This document shows positions 6,990-13,173 of a stretch of 13,688 nucleotides of DNA, piece by piece (position 1 is the first letter of the stretch; every line of letters starts with the position of its first letter). Under the pieces are notes generated by a model. That model searched no databases and was not told where the DNA came from. It saw only the letters and a program-made list of their open reading frames with translations. The stretch is from positions 1-13,688 of the forward strand of contig DLQL01000038.1 of the NCBI GenBank assembly GCA_002477565.1. The letters run 5' to 3'. The DNA is from Flavobacteriaceae bacterium UBA7433 (GTDB lineage Bacteria; Bacteroidota; Bacteroidia; Flavobacteriales; Flavobacteriaceae). The position numbers and the translations under genes were made by a program.

Positions 6990-7131
6990 TAAAATAGCAG
7001 ATTGTGCTAAGTCTTTTCGACTAAAAAGAGAAGGGGAATGGGGAGGAGGACAGGAGTCAAGTGACTTTATTGAGGTGTGGGTTAAATACAGTCCTAAGGA
7101 ATTTAACTCGCAGTTTGGTATTGGCCAATAA
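6976..7131 (+). CDS. Possible 51-aa small ORF opposite the two blocks (doubtful)
   Basis: An uninterrupted ATG-to-TAA frame of 51 codons runs on the plus strand through the 227-bp gap between napD and the DUF3050 gene. The product begins MTIVIKIADCAKSF and contains a GGG-rich turn and an FIEVWVKYSP segment; no family is recognised. The start codon lies inside the 14-bp palindrome and there is no obvious promoter. An open frame of this length is not rare by chance, so it is listed only so that it can be checked. Confidence 0.15.
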   Translation: MTIVIKIADCAKSFRLKREGEWGGGQESSDFIEVWVKYSPKEFNSQFGIGQ

Positions 7132-7147
7132 ATAAAAGGAACTGCTC

Positions 7148-7921
7148 TTAGCTGTTTTTAATGGAAAGAACGATTTGATCCCAAAGGGCAATCCTCGTTT
7201 TCAATGCCTTTTTACTCACGTCCATGGCTTCTGTCCATTTATCGAGATTGCCCTCACACAAATCAACCAAAATCTCTATGGATAAGGGGCCGTGTTCGTC
7301 TCCATCAATTTCAATATGGCGTTCTAAATAATAGACAAACTTGGCGTATTTGGAAAGGTCTTCTTTGGAGTTCTTAATCAATTTTAAAAATACTTCTGGC
7401 AACAAAAGTTCTCTTCCAAAAGTAAAAAGCGCAGCAATTAAGTGCATTTGCTTCGAATCAATCGTTTGGAATGTATAACTTAAAAAGTTCGAGATCCCTT
7501 TGTTGAGTTTCAATGTCTTCAATGCTTTTGAAGGGGAATCTCCTTCTTCCAACGCCTTTACAAAACTGTTGATTGTTTCGGTATTGGCACCTGCTTCCTC
7601 CATGGCATCTACATACATTTCAAAATGACTTTTGGGAGTGCCAGTAAGATCTAAATCGCTTTCTTCAACTGCGACAATCTCGTTGAGAAAGCGAGACAAT
7701 TTGGCATTTTTAGGAGGGGTCCAAGGAAGGGTCATTCCTGTCAAATAGATTTGGAGTGACTTTAAAATGGACATAAAATCCAAAACCGCAAATACATGGT
7801 GCTCCATAAAGGTTTTGATGTCTTTTTGGGTACGGATGTAAGCGTATAACTCATGGTTTTTGAGAGCGTCTTGTAATACCGCTATCTCAGGGTCTATGGT
7901 GGGGGAGGTAATTTTATGCAC
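7148..7921 (-). CDS. DUF3050 haem-oxygenase-like fold protein
   Basis: The 257-aa protein matches the DUF3050 family over its length. Characteristic segments are FMEHHVFAVLDFMSILKSLQ (39-58), FLNEIVAVEESD (78-89), SHFEMYVDAMEEAGA (98-112), AALFTFGREL (163-172) and YYLERHIEIDGDEHGP (197-212). The family has the all-helical haem-oxygenase/TenA-like fold. The conserved acidic and His residues (E40, H42, E87, H99, E200, H202, D206, H210) are candidate metal or haem ligands, though the reaction is unknown. The start is GTG (7919-7921): an in-frame TAA lies four codons upstream and the next ATG would delete conserved sequence. It stands between the phosphorelay and nap genes on the same strand, 154 bp after the LytTR regulator, so it is a natural candidate target of the relay. 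That link is inference from position only. Confidence 0.88.
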   Translation of the reverse strand: MHKITSPTIDPEIAVLQDALKNHELYAYIRTQKDIKTFMEHHVFAVLDFMSILKSLQIYLTGMTLPWTPPKNAKLSRFLNEIVAVEESDLDLTGTPKSHFEMYVDAMEEAGANTETINSFVKALEEGDSPSKALKTLKLNKGISNFLSYTFQTIDSKQMHLIAALFTFGRELLLPEVFLKLIKNSKEDLSKYAKFVYYLERHIEIDGDEHGPLSIEILVDLCEGNLDKWTEAMDVSKKALKTRIALWDQIVLSIKNS

Positions 7922-7940
7922 GCTTGTTAAATTTTATGCA
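7910..7940. repeat. 11-bp direct repeat spanning the DUF3050 start
   Basis: AATTTTATGCA occurs at 7910-7920 and 7930-7940, exactly 20 bp apart, so both copies face the same side of the helix. One copy covers the GTG start codon and the other abuts the candidate -7 element. Paired direct repeats about two helical turns apart are the usual target form for LytTR regulators, but these do not match the published consensus closely. Confidence 0.5.
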
Positions 7941-7946
7941 AAAATA
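7939..7946 (-). promoter_or_regulatory. Candidate -7 element for the DUF3050 gene
   Basis: TATTTTTG on the minus strand fits TAnnTTTG and would start a transcript with a leader of only about a dozen bases before the GTG. No good -33 TTG is visible, which could mean that an activator is needed. Confidence 0.35.
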
Positions 7947-8075
7947 ATGAAGAAAATACTCTCTGCCTAAAAAATATCGATGAGTCTTCTGTTTGTGACG
8001 ACAAAGCGATTTTTATCACTTTATCCATCATAAATAAAATTTCAAAAGCTGAGAATAGAGGAGGTATAAGATTGC

Positions 8076-8783
8076 CTACAAAAGATTGAGGCGTCTCAAA
8101 AGTTCGGGCTTGTTAATGCGGCTCACGGGAATGATTTCTTTTTCGATCAAAACAGAATTGTCTTGAATGTCAATAATTTTTTTGATATTGATCAAATAGG
8201 ACCGATGGACTTTGACAAATAGGTTGGAAGGGAGCTTGTTCTCAATCTTTTTTAGGGTCGAATGAATCACGTAATTTTTTTTAGACGTTTTGACATTGAT
8301 GTAATCTCCGTTGGCTTCCACCAGGTTGATGCTAGGAATGTCAATTTTAATGAGTCTTCGATTGACATTTGCATACAGTACATCCAACAAAGTGTTTTCC
8401 TCAGAAAAGTCATTCTTCAATTGGGGAACCTCCCTTTGGATTTTTGTTTTTTGTATTGCCTTTATAAAGCGGGATTTTGAAAGGGGTTTGACCAAAAAAT
8501 CAATGATAAAGTCGTGTTCAAAAGCCTCCAATGCAAAGTCTTTTTCAGAGGTGGTAACAACAACATTTGTAGGGTTTTTAAGGGTCTTTACAAAATCAAA
8601 TCCAGAAAAATCTGGCATGTGAATGTCTAAAAATATCAGATCTACTTGGTTGCTATTAAGGTACTTTATAGCATCTATGGCGTTTGAAAATGTAGCAACA
8701 ACTTCCAATTCTTTGACCTTGCTACAAAGTTTCTTAAGGATTTCTATGGCCATGACTTCGTCGTCAATAAGAATGCTTTTCAT
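8076..8783 (-). CDS. LytTR-family response regulator
   Basis: This 235-aa protein has a receiver domain (about 1-115) with the acidic pocket IDDE (6-9), the phospho-acceptor D53 in FLDIHMPD, a T/S position at T77-T78 and the conserved K99 in VKPL. A LytTR DNA-binding domain (about 137-233) shows LVEANGDYINV, a conserved turn and KVHRSYLIN (191-199). Regulators of this type bind direct repeats with a beta-strand fold and usually activate nearby promoters. It starts 9 bp after the Hpt gene and is the only DNA-binding protein in the block, so it is the likely transcription output of the H-NOX/kinase/receiver/Hpt chain. No membrane-bound LytS-like kinase is next to it, unlike many LytTR systems. 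Confidence 0.94.
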   Translation of the reverse strand: MKSILIDDEVMAIEILKKLCSKVKELEVVATFSNAIDAIKYLNSNQVDLIFLDIHMPDFSGFDFVKTLKNPTNVVVTTSEKDFALEAFEHDFIIDFLVKPLSKSRFIKAIQKTKIQREVPQLKNDFSEENTLLDVLYANVNRRLIKIDIPSINLVEANGDYINVKTSKKNYVIHSTLKKIENKLPSNLFVKVHRSYLINIKKIIDIQDNSVLIEKEIIPVSRINKPELLRRLNLL

Positions 8784-8792
8784 AGGGTAATC

Positions 8793-9110
8793 TTAAAGCT
8801 GATTTATAAAAGCTGTCATTCCTTCCAATACAGCATCAAATTCAGATGCGAGATCTGTATTGGAATTTTTGAGATTTTGTTCGTGTTGCGTAGCTAAGTT
8901 ATGGTTTTTTTTCAAATCTAAAACACTTATCTTGTGTTTGATCTTATGGACGTCTGCCGCAGCTTTTGTAAATTCCTTCGATTCAAAATGCTTTTGATAG
9001 CGTTTTTTCTCTTGGGGAAATTCCAATTTGATGAAGACGATGATTTTTTCTTCAAAGTCAAGATCGCCGGCGGCAAGTTTTTTGAGATACGATAAATTGG
9101 CTTTTTCCAT
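8793..9110 (-). CDS. Stand-alone Hpt (histidine phosphotransfer) protein
   Basis: The 105-aa, all-helical, highly charged protein contains DVHKIKHKISVLDL. This fits the Hpt signature xxHxLKGSxxxLG: H55 is the phospho-accepting histidine and K58 the conserved lysine, with the usual Gly-Ser replaced by His-Lys. Small Hpt proteins carry a phosphoryl group between two receiver domains in multistep relays. It sits between the kinase gene (48 bp upstream) and the LytTR regulator (9 bp downstream). The kinase has no receiver or Hpt domain of its own, so this protein is best read as the shuttle from the receiver-only protein to the LytTR regulator. Because the sequence is divergent the identification depends partly on context. 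Confidence 0.85.
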   Translation of the reverse strand: MEKANLSYLKKLAAGDLDFEEKIIVFIKLEFPQEKKRYQKHFESKEFTKAAADVHKIKHKISVLDLKKNHNLATQHEQNLKNSNTDLASEFDAVLEGMTAFINQL

Positions 9111-9158
9111 GGGGTAGCTTTAAAATTAACGATTGTTTTTGACTTTCACACAAATACC

Positions 9159-11135
9159 TTACTTGATAAGGGTAAAATAAAAGGTAGTTCCAACTCCTAC
9201 TTCGCTTTCCAACCAGATTTCACCTTTGTACAAGTCTACGATTTTTTTTACGATGGACAAACCAATTCCGGTTGATTCATTGTGTGTGTTGAGCGATTGA
9301 AAAATTTTAAAAATCTTATTGTGGTACTTTTTCTCAATCCCAATTCCATTGTCTTTGACAGAAAATTGATAGTAGGAAAGATGTTCAACAACATCCACTT
9401 CTACAAGGCCTTTTTCTTTGTCAATATGCTGAATGGCATTGTTTAAAAGATTCTGAAACAATTGTTGCAACCGGATGGGATCTCCTGAAATTTTTGGAAG
9501 TTTGTTCGTGACTTTTAGAGAGATGTGGGCTGGAAAGTAGGTAATTGCTTTCAATTCTTCCAAAAGAATGTTCAAATCCACTTGTTGATGCTTTTCCGTA
9601 TTTTCAACAATGGAGGAATAATTTAAAATCCCCGAGATCAAGTTTTCCATTTTTTCCAACGTATTTTCGATCAACGAAAAATTTTGAAGACTTGAGGTGT
9701 CAAAGACTCCTTTGTTGTCTTCCTTCAGCCAATTGACCAAGGCGTTAATGCTTCGAAGGGGCGATTTGAGGTCGTGAGATACAATGTGTGCATACTCTTG
9801 CAATTCCGCATTCCTTGTTTTTAATTTTTTGAGCAAAACTTCTTTTTGAACTTCCAAAGTTTTCATCTCCGTGATGTCCAAATGGATTCCAATGGAGCCA
9901 ATTACTTTGCCGTTTAAGTTATAGTTTGGTGCTCCGCTGATCAACCAGCAACGACTTTCTCCTTGTTTGGTTTTTACTTGCAACTCGTAGGAATTAAAAA
10001 GTCCTTGATTCCTCTTTGACCGCTCTTTGCTATTCACCTCAGACTGTTCCCCCTCTAAAAAAAGAGTGCTTGCTGTTTTTCCAATCAGTTCTTCTTCGGA
10101 ATAACCCGACATTTCAGAAAAACTCTGATTGAGCATGGCAATTTTTTCATCGTTGTCTACTTCGAGAAGGCCCAATTTCATATTGGCAATGATGCTGCTG
10201 TATTTTTGCTTTTCTGCCTCGATGCTTTGTTGGTATTTTGTTTCCAACGTAATGTCTTTGTAGGACCACAGGTTGCCTTGAAACTCTTTGTCTTTAAAAA
10301 TCGGTATGTAGTCTCTTCTGAAAATGCGTCCGTCTTTAAAAGCCAAAGTCTCTCCAAGTACCAACTTTCTTTTACGGATAATTTTATCAATTCCCTTTAC
10401 AAAACCAGCAGGGTCTTCAAAAAAATGTTTGGTTTGTGCTGCCGCATTCGAACAATCCAACCCAACCATTTCCGCTGGTGAAACAGGAATGGAAAACAGT
10501 TCGCAAAACTTTTTGTTCGTCAAGACAATCTTTCGCTGTTCGTCTTCCAAGAGTACCCCGCTGTCCAGATTGGTGATCAATGTTGTCAACCTACTTTCCG
10601 AAGAAATCAAGCGGTCTTCAGAAGCTTGTTGCTGGGTGATGTCTCGGGCAATTCCTTGTGCTGCAATGGGGACTTGATTTTCATCGTACAACATGCTCGC
10701 ATTGATTTGAACGATTTTTTGTTGGCCATCTTTGCTGAAAATTTCCATCTGAAAATTCTTCAACAAACCTTCTTTGATCAATGTTGAAAAGGCGTTTTGA
10801 GTCCGCTCACGCATCTTTTCATCCACCAAATCCAATAAAAAAATAGGGGCTTTCCTGAAATCATATCCCAAGAGAGCGATCGCAGACTCATTCATTTTGA
10901 GAACCTCTCCATTGAAATCAACCACGACATATGCGTCAACAATACTTTCAAAAACTTGGAGCTGTGAAATTTTTTGTTGGATGGTTTTTTCCAGCCTAGT
11001 GTTGGTCTCAGATAATTCTTGGGTCAACGCATACAATTCTGCAGCTTTTTTTTCCAAAATTTTTTCTGCTTCTTTTCGTGCCGCTTTTTCGCGGATCAAG
11101 GCTCGTTGTAAAATGGCTATTTTGTCTGAATTCAT
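9159..11135 (-). CDS. Cytosolic PAS-domain sensor histidine kinase, partner of H-NOX
   Basis: This 658-aa kinase has no signal peptide or membrane helix. Residues 10-60 form a charged coiled coil (ALIREKAARKEAEKILEKK...). It is followed by three PAS-like domains at about 60-170, 180-300 and 308-425, each ending in the usual GIARDIT, YKDIT or HLDIT link. The HisKA domain has H454 in YAHIVSHDLKSPLRS. The ATPase domain has the N box LLNNAIQH (563-570), G1 DNGIGI (595-600), F region and G2 STGIGLS (621-627). There is no C-terminal receiver. The start ATG overlaps the H-NOX stop (ATGA at 11132-11135), so the two are translated together. In known H-NOX/HnoK pairs NO-bound H-NOX changes kinase activity. 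The lack of any membrane sensor here fits a cytoplasmic, H-NOX-gated kinase, with the PAS domains possibly sensing a second signal. Confidence 0.95.
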   Translation of the reverse strand: MNSDKIAILQRALIREKAARKEAEKILEKKAAELYALTQELSETNTRLEKTIQQKISQLQVFESIVDAYVVVDFNGEVLKMNESAIALLGYDFRKAPIFLLDLVDEKMRERTQNAFSTLIKEGLLKNFQMEIFSKDGQQKIVQINASMLYDENQVPIAAQGIARDITQQQASEDRLISSESRLTTLITNLDSGVLLEDEQRKIVLTNKKFCELFSIPVSPAEMVGLDCSNAAAQTKHFFEDPAGFVKGIDKIIRKRKLVLGETLAFKDGRIFRRDYIPIFKDKEFQGNLWSYKDITLETKYQQSIEAEKQKYSSIIANMKLGLLEVDNDEKIAMLNQSFSEMSGYSEEELIGKTASTLFLEGEQSEVNSKERSKRNQGLFNSYELQVKTKQGESRCWLISGAPNYNLNGKVIGSIGIHLDITEMKTLEVQKEVLLKKLKTRNAELQEYAHIVSHDLKSPLRSINALVNWLKEDNKGVFDTSSLQNFSLIENTLEKMENLISGILNYSSIVENTEKHQQVDLNILLEELKAITYFPAHISLKVTNKLPKISGDPIRLQQLFQNLLNNAIQHIDKEKGLVEVDVVEHLSYYQFSVKDNGIGIEKKYHNKIFKIFQSLNTHNESTGIGLSIVKKIVDLYKGEIWLESEVGVGTTFYFTLIK

Positions 11136-11674
11136 GCCTCTTTCTGAATAAAGAATTTTACTTCGGTTCCGTCTTCTTTTATTTTTTCCAAAAGAATGGA
11201 CGCACTTGAATTGAAATGTGCAAAAGTCTTGTTCATCAAGCCCAAACCAAAATGGTGCATGGCCCGACTCGACTTGTATAGCAAGACTAAAGAATCGGAT
11301 GTTTTTTCTAAAATTTCAAAGGTAGGCAACTCGGCATCTTCGTATATTTTTTTGACTTCTACATGGATGTGATTTTCGATGGATGCCAACATTTCAATCG
11401 GATCTTTGTAGGCGTTTAGCATGTCGGGGTAACTTCTTTCAATGACTCCAAAAAAATGTTCTGCAAAGGTTTCCAAAAGACGGTCAATGGAAGTTCCTGT
11501 ACCTTCGCTCAGGTTTTGAAGCAAGGACAGCATTTCAGAAAATTGATAGGTGCCTATGGAAGTATAGACCCCTTTTGACTGCAATTTAGAATGCTGAATG
11601 AGGGTGTCAACCATCTCCAAACCGTATTTGTCTTCCACCAATTCCAAAAATTCTGTAAAAATAATCCCTTTCAT
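11132..11674 (-). CDS. hnoX: H-NOX (HNOB) haem nitric-oxide sensor protein
   Basis: The 180-aa single-domain protein is of typical H-NOX length. It opens with MKGIIFTEFLELVEDKYG and contains the SIGTYQFSEMLSLL segment. The proximal haem ligand is His104 in NHIHVEVKKIYEDAELP, and the haem-propionate-binding motif YxSxR is Y133-S135-R137 (LYKSSRAM). The position of the distal tyrosine that stabilises O2 in Thermoanaerobacter H-NOX appears to be H140 (SRAMHHFGLGL), so an NO-selective, O2-excluding pocket is predicted. In facultative anaerobes H-NOX genes are typically beside a kinase or diguanylate cyclase gene. Here the gene lies one base after the receiver-only regulator and its stop overlaps the kinase start. 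The Tyr alignment was done by eye. Confidence 0.95.
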   Translation of the reverse strand: MKGIIFTEFLELVEDKYGLEMVDTLIQHSKLQSKGVYTSIGTYQFSEMLSLLQNLSEGTGTSIDRLLETFAEHFFGVIERSYPDMLNAYKDPIEMLASIENHIHVEVKKIYEDAELPTFEILEKTSDSLVLLYKSSRAMHHFGLGLMNKTFAHFNSSASILLEKIKEDGTEVKFFIQKEA

Positions 11675-11675
11675 A

Positions 11676-12092
11676 TTATTTGTTTGTCAGTTCATTAATA
11701 CTCCAATAGGACAGTATTTGTTTGATTTTAAGTGTGTAATCTTCGTAACTCAACGGTTTGAAAACATAGCCTGCTATTCCCAATTGGTAACAGGACAGCA
11801 CATCTTTTGGGTTGTTAGAGGTGGTCAAGACAATGGCGGGAATACATGCCAACTCGGTATCGGCCTTTAAAATAGTCAAAAGTTCCATCCCATCTAGCTT
11901 GGGCATGTTCAAATCCAACAAGATAATGTCAGGAAAGGGTGCTTCACTTTTTAGATAAGCCAAAGCCTCATCACCGTTTTTCATTTCTACAATCGCATGG
12001 CTCTTATCAAGGGAAGCAATGGTTCGATGCAACTTCATTACTTCGATGGCATCGTCCTCAATCATCAAGATGTTTAAAGATTTCTTGTTCAT
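11676..12092 (-). CDS. Receiver-only response regulator (CheY/Rcp1-like)
   Basis: The 138-aa protein is a single receiver domain with no output domain. The acidic pair is E12-D13-D14 (MIEDDA), the phospho-acceptor is D60 in ILLDLNMPKLDG, T90-T91 lie in LTTSNN and K112 in VFKPLS. The DLNMPKLDG form is common in Bacteroidota single-domain regulators. It is the first gene of the block, one base from the H-NOX gene. Since the adjacent kinase lacks a receiver and an Hpt protein is encoded downstream, it is the probable intermediate of a His-Asp-His-Asp relay, in the manner of Spo0F. It might alternatively act as a phosphate sink or on a separate protein target. Confidence 0.95.
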   Translation of the reverse strand: MNKKSLNILMIEDDAIEVMKLHRTIASLDKSHAIVEMKNGDEALAYLKSEAPFPDIILLDLNMPKLDGMELLTILKADTELACIPAIVLTTSNNPKDVLSCYQLGIAGYVFKPLSYEDYTLKIKQILSYWSINELTNK

Positions 12093-12112
12093 GGTGGGGG
12101 CAAATGTTTTTT

Positions 12113-12120
12113 GAAAGTTA
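12113..12120 (-). promoter_or_regulatory. Candidate -7 element of the H-NOX/phosphorelay operon
   Basis: TAACTTTC on the minus strand differs from TAnnTTTG only in the last base and is 20 bp before the ATG of the receiver gene. No strong -33 is seen in the A/T-rich DNA upstream. Confidence 0.35.
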
Positions 12121-12140
12121 TTACTAATCTGTTAAAAATA

Positions 12141-12180
12141 AAAAAAAAGAGGTCCTAAACTTGGAAGTACCTCAAAAAAA
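12141..12180 (-). terminator. Second minus-strand hairpin with U-run, ahead of the phosphorelay operon
   Basis: GAGGT (12149-12153) pairs with ACCTC (12169-12173). A further short CC/GG pairing is possible inside, and eight A residues at 12141-12148 become a U-run on the minus strand. It could be a backup terminator for ssb, or an attenuator in a long leader of the regulator/H-NOX operon whose first ATG is 57 bp farther on. Confidence 0.45.
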
Positions 12181-12227
12181 GAACGCTTGGCAGGGATAGT
12201 CAATTTCGAATAAGAATTTTAAAACAC

Positions 12228-12255
12228 AAAAAAAGTGCCTTGAAGCACTTTTTTT
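12228..12255 (-). terminator. Strong bidirectional terminator after ssb
   Basis: A perfect 11-bp stem (12228-12238 with 12245-12255) has a GTGC/GCAC core, flanking A7 and T7 runs and a 6-nt loop. It begins 22 bases after the ssb stop. On the minus strand the A-run gives the U-tract, so it ends ssb transcripts. Confidence 0.9.
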
Positions 12256-12277
12256 ATTCTTCTCCTAGAAATGAGAA

Positions 12278-12613
12278 TTACTTCTTACCAAGCAAAACCA
12301 ACTCGTTGACCACCACTTCTGTGACATAGCGTTTGTTGCCCTCCTTGTCATTGTAGCTGCGATTGGTCAGTTTTCCTTCAATCGCTACTTCTTGTCCCTT
12401 TTTGACATACTTTTCAAGGATCTCTGCTGTCTTGTTCCAAGCTACCAAATTATGCCATTGGGTGTTTTCTACACGTTCTCCTTGTGGGTCTTTGAAGTAA
12501 TCGTTTGTTGCCAACGAAAAATTAGCCACTTTTGTTCCCGATTCCAAATCCTTAACTTCTGGGTCATTCCCCAAATGTCCAATCAAAATTACTTTGTTTC
12601 TTAAATTACTCAT
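12278..12613 (-). CDS. ssb: Short single-stranded DNA-binding protein lacking the acidic C-terminal tail
   Basis: The 111-aa product is a complete OB fold of the SSB family: NKVILIGHLGNDPEV at the start, TKVANFSLATNDYF, W53 and W59 in TQWHNLVAWNKTAEIL, KKGQEVAIEGKLTNRSY, and a final VTEVVVNELVLLG. It ends at GKK just after the last strand, so it lacks both the flexible linker and the acidic tip (DDIPF-like) through which housekeeping SSB recruits replication and repair proteins. Short forms of this kind occur as second SSB copies in Bacteroidota. It is monocistronic, with its own terminator, and divergent from the Zn-ribbon gene across a 180-bp region. A role in repair or DNA uptake is possible but not shown. 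Confidence 0.93.
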   Translation of the reverse strand: MSNLRNKVILIGHLGNDPEVKDLESGTKVANFSLATNDYFKDPQGERVENTQWHNLVAWNKTAEILEKYVKKGQEVAIEGKLTNRSYNDKEGNKRYVTEVVVNELVLLGKK

Positions 12614-12725
12614 AACGTATTTATTTAACTAATCTTTGCTGTTTTGAACGGCATGTCCAAACTCAACAGTACAAATGAACGACGGTTTGAAAAATAAATT
12701 CGGTTGGAAAACAGTTACTTTCGGA

Positions 12726-12754
12726 TGTAAACGATTGTAGTCGTTTGTAAACGA
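12726..12754. promoter_or_regulatory. Three-half-site operator-like element (AAACGA / TCGTTT / AAACGA)
   Basis: TGTAAACGA is repeated at 12726-12734 and 12746-12754, exactly 20 bp apart. Between the copies lies TCGTTT (12741-12746), which forms a palindrome with the second copy (TCGTTT-GT-AAACGA, 12741-12754) and a wider one with the first. The palindrome covers the TTTG -33 element of the next promoter, so a bound protein would be expected to block or alter it. Confidence 0.55.
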
Positions 12755-12772
12755 ATAAATTCCGTACCTTTA
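12744..12772 (+). promoter_or_regulatory. Bacteroidota-type promoter for the Zn-ribbon gene
   Basis: A TTTG -33 element (12744-12747) is followed after 17 bp by TACCTTTA (12765-12772), close to TAnnTTTG. The ATG begins 21 bases past the -7 element. This is the best promoter match in the window. Confidence 0.6.
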
Positions 12773-12793
12773 CTAGTAAAATTTATAAAAGGC

Positions 12794-13144
12794 ATGAAAA
12801 AGGAATGTTTGGAATGCAACGAATCTTTTGTCGGTAGGTCAGACAAAAAGTTTTGTTCTGATTATTGTCGAAATTCGTTCAACAACAAAGTGCATCCTGA
12901 AACCAAGAATTTGATTCGAAATACCAACAACCGTCTGAAGAAAAATTACAAAATATTGACGGCTTTGAATCCGTCTGGAAAAACAAAAATTCCCAAAGCC
13001 AAATTGACAGATCTTGGGTTTTATTTCCAACACATCACTTCAATCTACACGACCAAAACGGGCAATGCCTATTTTTATATATACGACCAAGGCTACCTCC
13101 TTTTGGAAAACGATTTTGTCTTGTTGATTCGAAAAGACGCCTAA
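12794..13144 (+). CDS. Small zinc-ribbon protein, conserved Bacteroidota type, function unknown
   Basis: The 116-aa protein starts with a treble-clef/zinc-ribbon-like motif: C5 and C8 in CLECNESF, C21 and C25 in FCSDYC. It continues RNSFNNK, then a basic region (RNTNNRLKKNYKILTALNPSGKTKIPKAKL) and ends in a hydrophobic beta-rich part (AYFYIYDQGYLLLENDFVLLIRK). Proteins of this form are widespread in Bacteroidota as hypothetical genes; nucleic-acid binding is a reasonable guess, no more. Initiation at the ATG (12794) fits the promoter at 12744-12772. It is convergent with the CBS-protein gene, 29 bases away, with no evident terminator between them. The operator-like repeats before it suggest specific regulation. 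Confidence 0.85.
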   Translation: MKKECLECNESFVGRSDKKFCSDYCRNSFNNKVHPETKNLIRNTNNRLKKNYKILTALNPSGKTKIPKAKLTDLGFYFQHITSIYTTKTGNAYFYIYDQGYLLLENDFVLLIRKDA

Positions 13145-13173
13145 AAAGAAGGAAATAGAGTGTTTTGAAAGTA

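Larger units (their letters stand above)
6921..7147. other. 227-bp intergenic region before the nap operon
   Basis: It holds the CRP/FNR-like palindrome, the TAAAGAAC repeat, a 12-bp palindrome TATTGGCCAATA (7119-7130) and a 7-bp inverted pair GTTAAAT/ATTTAAC (7081-7087, 7101-7107). No rho-independent terminator is evident for the upstream DUF3050 gene, so read-through into nap is possible. Confidence 0.6.

Noticed and set aside
7081..7130. GTTAAAT/ATTTAAC inverted repeat and TATTGGCCAATA palindrome as a terminator or operator
   Set aside because: No U-run follows on either strand, arms are short and A/T-rich, and nothing ties them to a known regulator.
7992..8005. TTTGT-GACG-ACAAA inverted repeat in the gap after the LytTR gene
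   Set aside because: Five-base arms with no U-run; too weak to call a terminator or operator.
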